Assembly (NCBI GenBank): GCA_034770075.1 | Contig: CM068383.1 | Location: 50,239,222 to 50,303,221 of the forward strand | Direction of reading: 5' to 3' | Length of the DNA: 64,000 nt | Source of the DNA: Aralia elata | Taxonomy: Eukaryota; Streptophyta; Magnoliopsida; Apiales; Araliaceae | In this document: piece after piece, positions 60,642 through 64,000 of the stretch | How positions within the stretch are numbered: position 1 is the first letter of the stretch | Layout: each line of letters opens with the position of its first letter | The notes under the pieces: generated by a model | Told to the model about the DNA's origin: nothing | Seen by the model: the letters and a program-made list of their open reading frames with translations, nothing else | The model's database searches: none | Made by a program: the position numbers and the translations under genes

Positions 60642-60683
60642 GCCGCAGATGGATCTGCGGCCAGCCGCAGATACATCTGCGGC
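60642..60683. repeat. Two GCCGCAGAT/ATCTGCGGC palindromes upstream of the PMD TATA box
   Basis: GG-centred copy at 60642-60661 and AC-centred copy at 60664-60683, 13 bases before the TATA box. Same palindrome as at 59000-59143. Confidence 0.9.
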
Positions 60684-60695
60684 CAAGATCGGGCT

Positions 60696-60701
60696 TATAA
60701 G
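60696..60701 (+). promoter_or_regulatory. TATA box of the PMD gene
   Basis: TATAAG after GGGCT, followed by a C/T-rich leader. It suits a start at about 60725-60730. Supported by a plausible 5'UTR intron downstream. Confidence 0.5.
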
Positions 60702-60845
60702 CGGCATCCCGCTTCCAGATCTGTCACTTTCAACTTCCAACTCACACATATTCCTCGCGATTTTTGCTTGTTCGCAAGGGCTTTTCGTCGATTTTTCAAC
60801 TTTCCTGCAAAAATTGTTCCGGTAGGATTGATCTACACGCTACAG

Positions 60846-61167
60846 GTAACACTTTGACCGGTCACTTTTCAATTTCGTCAATGTTTTGCTATACATTTGA
60901 CTATTTGCATGTTTAGAGATAGAATGTATGCTTTACAATGCTATGTAATGTACCATCATATATACATGCTATGTATCAACTATGTGAGTCCTATTTTATG
61001 TTCATGAGGCGGTCCCACATATTGTTATTCCTTTTCTGCAAGAGAAACATGCATTACATGATGTAATTACACATATGAATGCAATTTAAATCTGTTTGAG
61101 GCTTTGATTGATGGAAAACACGTTTGGCTTATGCCTGGGATGTTCAATTTACAAACGGAACTCTGCC

Positions 61168-61203
<36 letters not shown>

Positions 61204-61306
61204 GCATCATGTTGCATTAATCATATGATGAGGCTAGAAATTTAGAATGTTCATTACATAAATTTTAAAAGGAAACTTACCTTCTTTCTCGCCCGTTCTA
61301 TTCCAG
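60846..61306 (+). other. Probable 5'UTR intron of the PMD gene
   Basis: Donor acag|gtaac at 60846 and acceptor ctattccag at 61306, two bases before the ATG at 61309. It contains a run of about 30 T (61170-61198). Confidence 0.5.
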
Positions 61307-61308
61307 CT

Positions 61309-63045
61309 ATGGATCGTGATGCGCCCAGTAGTAGCTCCTCCGCCTCTCGGACTTCGGGTGTTCGCCGTCGTAGGGCTGCACCTGCTCCTGTTCCTCCTCG
61401 GACCCGTCAGGCTCGTCGTTTGACGGAGGCTGTCATTCGTCCTGGTCATCCGGACGTTGAGGAGGCTGTCCCTCCGGAAGGTTGCGGCCGAGGGGCCATC
61501 CTCCAGCACACCGGCTCCATCTACTCATCAGGCTTCTTCTGGCGCCTCTGTGCAGATACCCGATCTTTTTGGGTCGGGATCTCAGTCGTCACCCTTCTGC
61601 ATCTCTCGTGGCTAACGAGGTATATTCAATTCTATTCTGATTTTACTCTCAATTTCTCCATTCTCCTTTTATCCGGACTGACCCCTTGGTGATTGCCCCA
61701 GGTACCCGAGTTTACCCAGCCGAGGGGCAACTGGTTCAACATCTACTCCCTTTACGCGGCCCTGCACAGTGATTATCGGGCGATGGTGGACTCTTGGGGC
61801 TTTCGACATTTCTTCCACTATCATCCCCCGCCAGTGCCCCTGGGGTTACATGAGGGCTTTATCCGAGCGATGGTTCCACCAGACGCAGTCTCTTCATCTC
61901 CTCGACTGCGAGGTCGTGTTGACCCCATGGGACTGGAGGTACATTACCGGCATTGAGTTTACCGGGTCCCGCGTCCCCTTGGATCTTGATATCACTCCTG
62001 TGGAGGTTCGAGCTTTGCTGGGCTTCGCTGCTGAGGACCGGGTCTTTAAGGCCCGCAGTATCCGATCTGGTGCCTTGGCTGTCGATGCAGTCGGGGGTCT
62101 CTATGCGCTGCCTATTCCAGCAGATCAGGGTACCCGCGACATTCTACTCCGACGCTTGTTCCTGACGATCATGAGGGGTTGTTTCCTAGGGAACAACTCC
62201 TCCACCATTCATTTCAGCGTCGTGGGAGCGGTTAGAGACGTGGATCGCATCAGTGACTATGACTGGGGGTCATTCACCTTTGCCTATTTCCTCCACGGTA
62301 TGCGCCTACGCTCGGAGGGACAGACTGATGCCTGGCTCGGTTTCTACCACTTTCTGCTGGTGAGTCCCTTCCTCCTCTCTCTTACTGTATTTCTTTTCCT
62401 TTCATCTCTTTTCTGTATTTGATAGTGACTCATGCCTTGCCTTGCTTCTATTCACAGTTCTGGGCTTATGAGCGGCTTCCATGTCTGAGGCCTATCACTA
62501 CTCTGGGCCCGGACACTTATCCTCGGGGTCGGCGATGGCATCACAGCACTCTGGAGGAGGTCCCCGTGTCGGGCAGCTTTGCACATTGTCGTATTCAGCT
62601 GGAGTTGATCACGGCTGCCGACGTCGTCTGGATTCCCTACCTCTCCGAGCATCTGACTGTGGGGTTTGCTGACGGGCATCCTTCCGGCCCGGAGTTCGAG
62701 CTTTCCACCCGTCGCCTCACTTTGCAGAGTGTTGGAGGCTGGGTGATGTATCTGGGAGAGCGCCGCATTCAGATGCGTCACTGGAGAGAGATCCGCATCC
62801 CGCACTCCCTTTCTTTCACTACTTTCTGGCCGCTGGATTCTCAGCCCTCGGAGATCATGCTCGCCGGGGAGGACGGTCGGATGCTTTCCACGGGTCCCAC
62901 TACGAGTGATGCATTCCGTACATGGTGGGTGCCCCGTACCATCGGTCCTCAGACTCGGGCCACTTTCTTTCTTGGAGATATGGTTCCAGGCTCGGTGACG
63001 ATGAACCGATTGGGCTGCCTGTGTTCGGACCCCTACCCACGCTGA
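61309..63045 (+). pseudogene. Plant mobile domain (PMD) protein gene, decayed
   Basis: Exon 1 (61309-61619) encodes a Ser/Arg/Pro-rich disordered N-terminus from ATG 61309. An 82-bp GT-AG intron (61620-61701) joins to VPEFTQPRGNWFNIYSLYAA. The PMD follows: SWGFRHFFHY..., then in the next frame ALSERWFHQTQSLHLLDCEV and IEFTGSRVPLDLD. A 98-bp phase-0 intron (62360-62457, ctg|gtgagt ... ttcacag|ttc) joins to FWAYERLPCLRP and ADVVWIPYL. The stop is at 63045. At least two frameshifts (in exon 1 and near 61855) break it, and coiled-coil-like sequence (IASLTRQVDQLSLFI) continues out of frame after the stop. PMD proteins include Arabidopsis MAIN/MAIL1, which act in TE silencing, and TE-borne copies are common. 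Its setting here suggests a TE-carried copy. Confidence 0.75.
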
Positions 63046-63383
63046 GCAGATCGCCTCATTGACCCGTCAGGTAGATCAGTTGTCGCTGTTTATTATTCGG
63101 GGGTTGGGCCGGGCCCCGGAGGGAGGCTTACACCTACGATCCTGACGGTGCAGGTTATGATGCAGGCCCGAGTTCATCTGATGCCACAGCGCATCCCTAC
63201 ATCCCTGATATGAAACTTTGGTCCTCCGAGCTCGACGACTCCCAGGGGATCAGTTCGAGGATCCTGCTTTCATAGATGATACTGATTTTATTTAGACCAG
63301 GATAGGATAGGGCCTTTTGTATCGGCACCTGCTTAGATTTCTTTTTCATTTATGCACTATGTACTGAACTCATTTATTTATTT
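63046..63383 (+). other. 3' tail of the PMD gene region
   Basis: Out-of-frame continuation of the PMD C-terminus up to about 63290, then AT-rich sequence. No separate gene is seen. Confidence 0.4.
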
Positions 63384-64000
63384 ATGCACAGTTTTCTTTT
63401 TCATTTTATGGAATTCACCTGTTTTATTATTAACTATATGATGCATGCTTTTTATTTATGGGTAGAGAATGACCCCTGTACAGTCTTTTTTGATACTATT
63501 TTTTTCACAGATGTCGTCCTCAGATGCCGTGGTTTCGTTTGGATTCCACTCTCCCCACAGGGTTGGTTGGCAGGCCTCTTCCGCTGGTTGGACAGTCTAC
63601 TGCCAGCAGATAGGGTTATCGTAGATGGCCTTTTGGGACATTCTTGGTCCTTATTAACCTTTCAGGTGCCAGCGAGCTTCGTGGATGGCCTTCTGAGCTA
63701 TTGGGCCCCTGCCCGTCAGGTGTTTAGGTTTGGGACAGTAGAGCTGACCCCCACCCTTGAGGAGTATGCTCGCTTCAACCGGCTTGCCGTTGGATGGTCC
63801 CTGTGCTAGGGTTACCGTTGGTTCCATGCGCCGTCAATTCTTGACTTTCAACCGGTTTGCGGAGGGCTGTCTTATTACCGGTAATCACATCAGACCATAT
63901 GGTTTCCTCTTCAATTCTTGATTGACCGATTTGGCTCACCTGACAGTTTTCGTCTTTTCCTCGGTGATTTTTCCGTGTCCGAGGAGCGCTGGGATGCCTT
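63384..64000 (+). pseudogene. Second PMD/DUF7745-like coding region, partial
   Basis: The 141-codon frame 63384-63809 contains VPASFVDGLLSYWAPARQVF followed by a FGTVELTPTLEEYARFNRL segment. That resembles the conserved core (..FWDPAYRCFTFG..DLTPTIEEY..) of the plant DUF7745 family, which is often found in TE-derived proteins. Real coding probably starts at about 63511 (MSSSDAVV) or in an upstream exon; the Phe/Met-rich N-terminus from 63384 looks like non-coding. After the TAG at 63807 similar coding continues in other frames (FGSPDSFRLFLGDFSVSEER, about 63925-63985) to the window edge. Family assignment is from memory of motif shape only. Confidence 0.45.

Noticed and set aside
61234..61509. 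91-codon minus-strand ORF over the PMD start
   Set aside because: Shadow of the Ser/Arg-rich first exon, which has better support from splice sites and downstream PMD coding.

Overview
The window is eukaryotic plant nuclear DNA, almost certainly from a dicot. It is a heterochromatin-like block built nearly entirely of LTR retrotransposons. The evidence is AT-rich sequence, Ty1/copia and Ty3/gypsy chromovirus polyproteins, initiator-tRNA-Met primer sites (TGGTATCAGAGC type), TG...CA LTR ends with 5-bp target duplications, and a plant mobile domain (PMD) gene. I found no convincing single-copy host gene, tRNA or rRNA. The host species cannot be named from the sequence; asterid is a guess.

Layout. 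Position 1-3934 is the 3' end of copia element 1 (RT/RNase H remnants and 3' LTR), inserted in the LTR of gypsy element A. A runs 3935-9033 (LTR end, primer site, accessory coiled-coil ORF, gag-pol) and is cut in its RNase H domain by gypsy element B. B's 5' LTR starts at 9034 but ends only at 41055, because it has been split three times. Two related unclassified LTRs, H1 (9850-11691) and H2 (12150-14367), lie in it, as does a whole copia element 2 (15778-40275, minus strand). Copia 2 in turn holds solo LTR I (20957-24638) and full-length gypsy element C (24909-36393, minus strand). C's 3' LTR holds solo LTR J (26135-29409). The deepest path is A > B > copia 2 > C > J, five levels. Perfect or near-perfect 5-bp target duplications support each insertion whose two ends are visible: ACCTT, GTTTA/G, TAAGA/TCAGA, GAGGC, ATTTT and TATAT.

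B's internal region resumes at 41056 with a primer site, the same type of accessory ORF as A, and the first codons of gag. Gag is then split by gypsy element E (42534-56407, TSD GTCGC). E has almost identical 4.2-kb LTRs but a defective gag-pol. B's gag continues to about 56652. An unclassified LTR-like unit G (56653-57323) follows, then a region with TG...CA ends (57324-59434), a 139-bp CpG-rich tandem array (59704-60585), and a decayed spliced PMD gene with its own TATA box (60696-63045). A second related ORF runs on toward the right edge.

How it works together. Nothing here forms a host pathway; the logic is layered transposition and decay. All polyproteins carry stops, many of them TAG where relatives have CAG, as expected from deamination of methylated CHG sites. 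The most unusual signals are not genes. Short GC-rich palindromes, often in pairs, recur in promoter-proximal or leader parts of several unrelated element families. A near-perfect 629-bp hairpin containing such palindromes sits in the copia 2 leader. An accessory coiled-coil ORF precedes gag in two chromovirus copies. A young-looking element (E) appears to have been copied although its coding region is dead.
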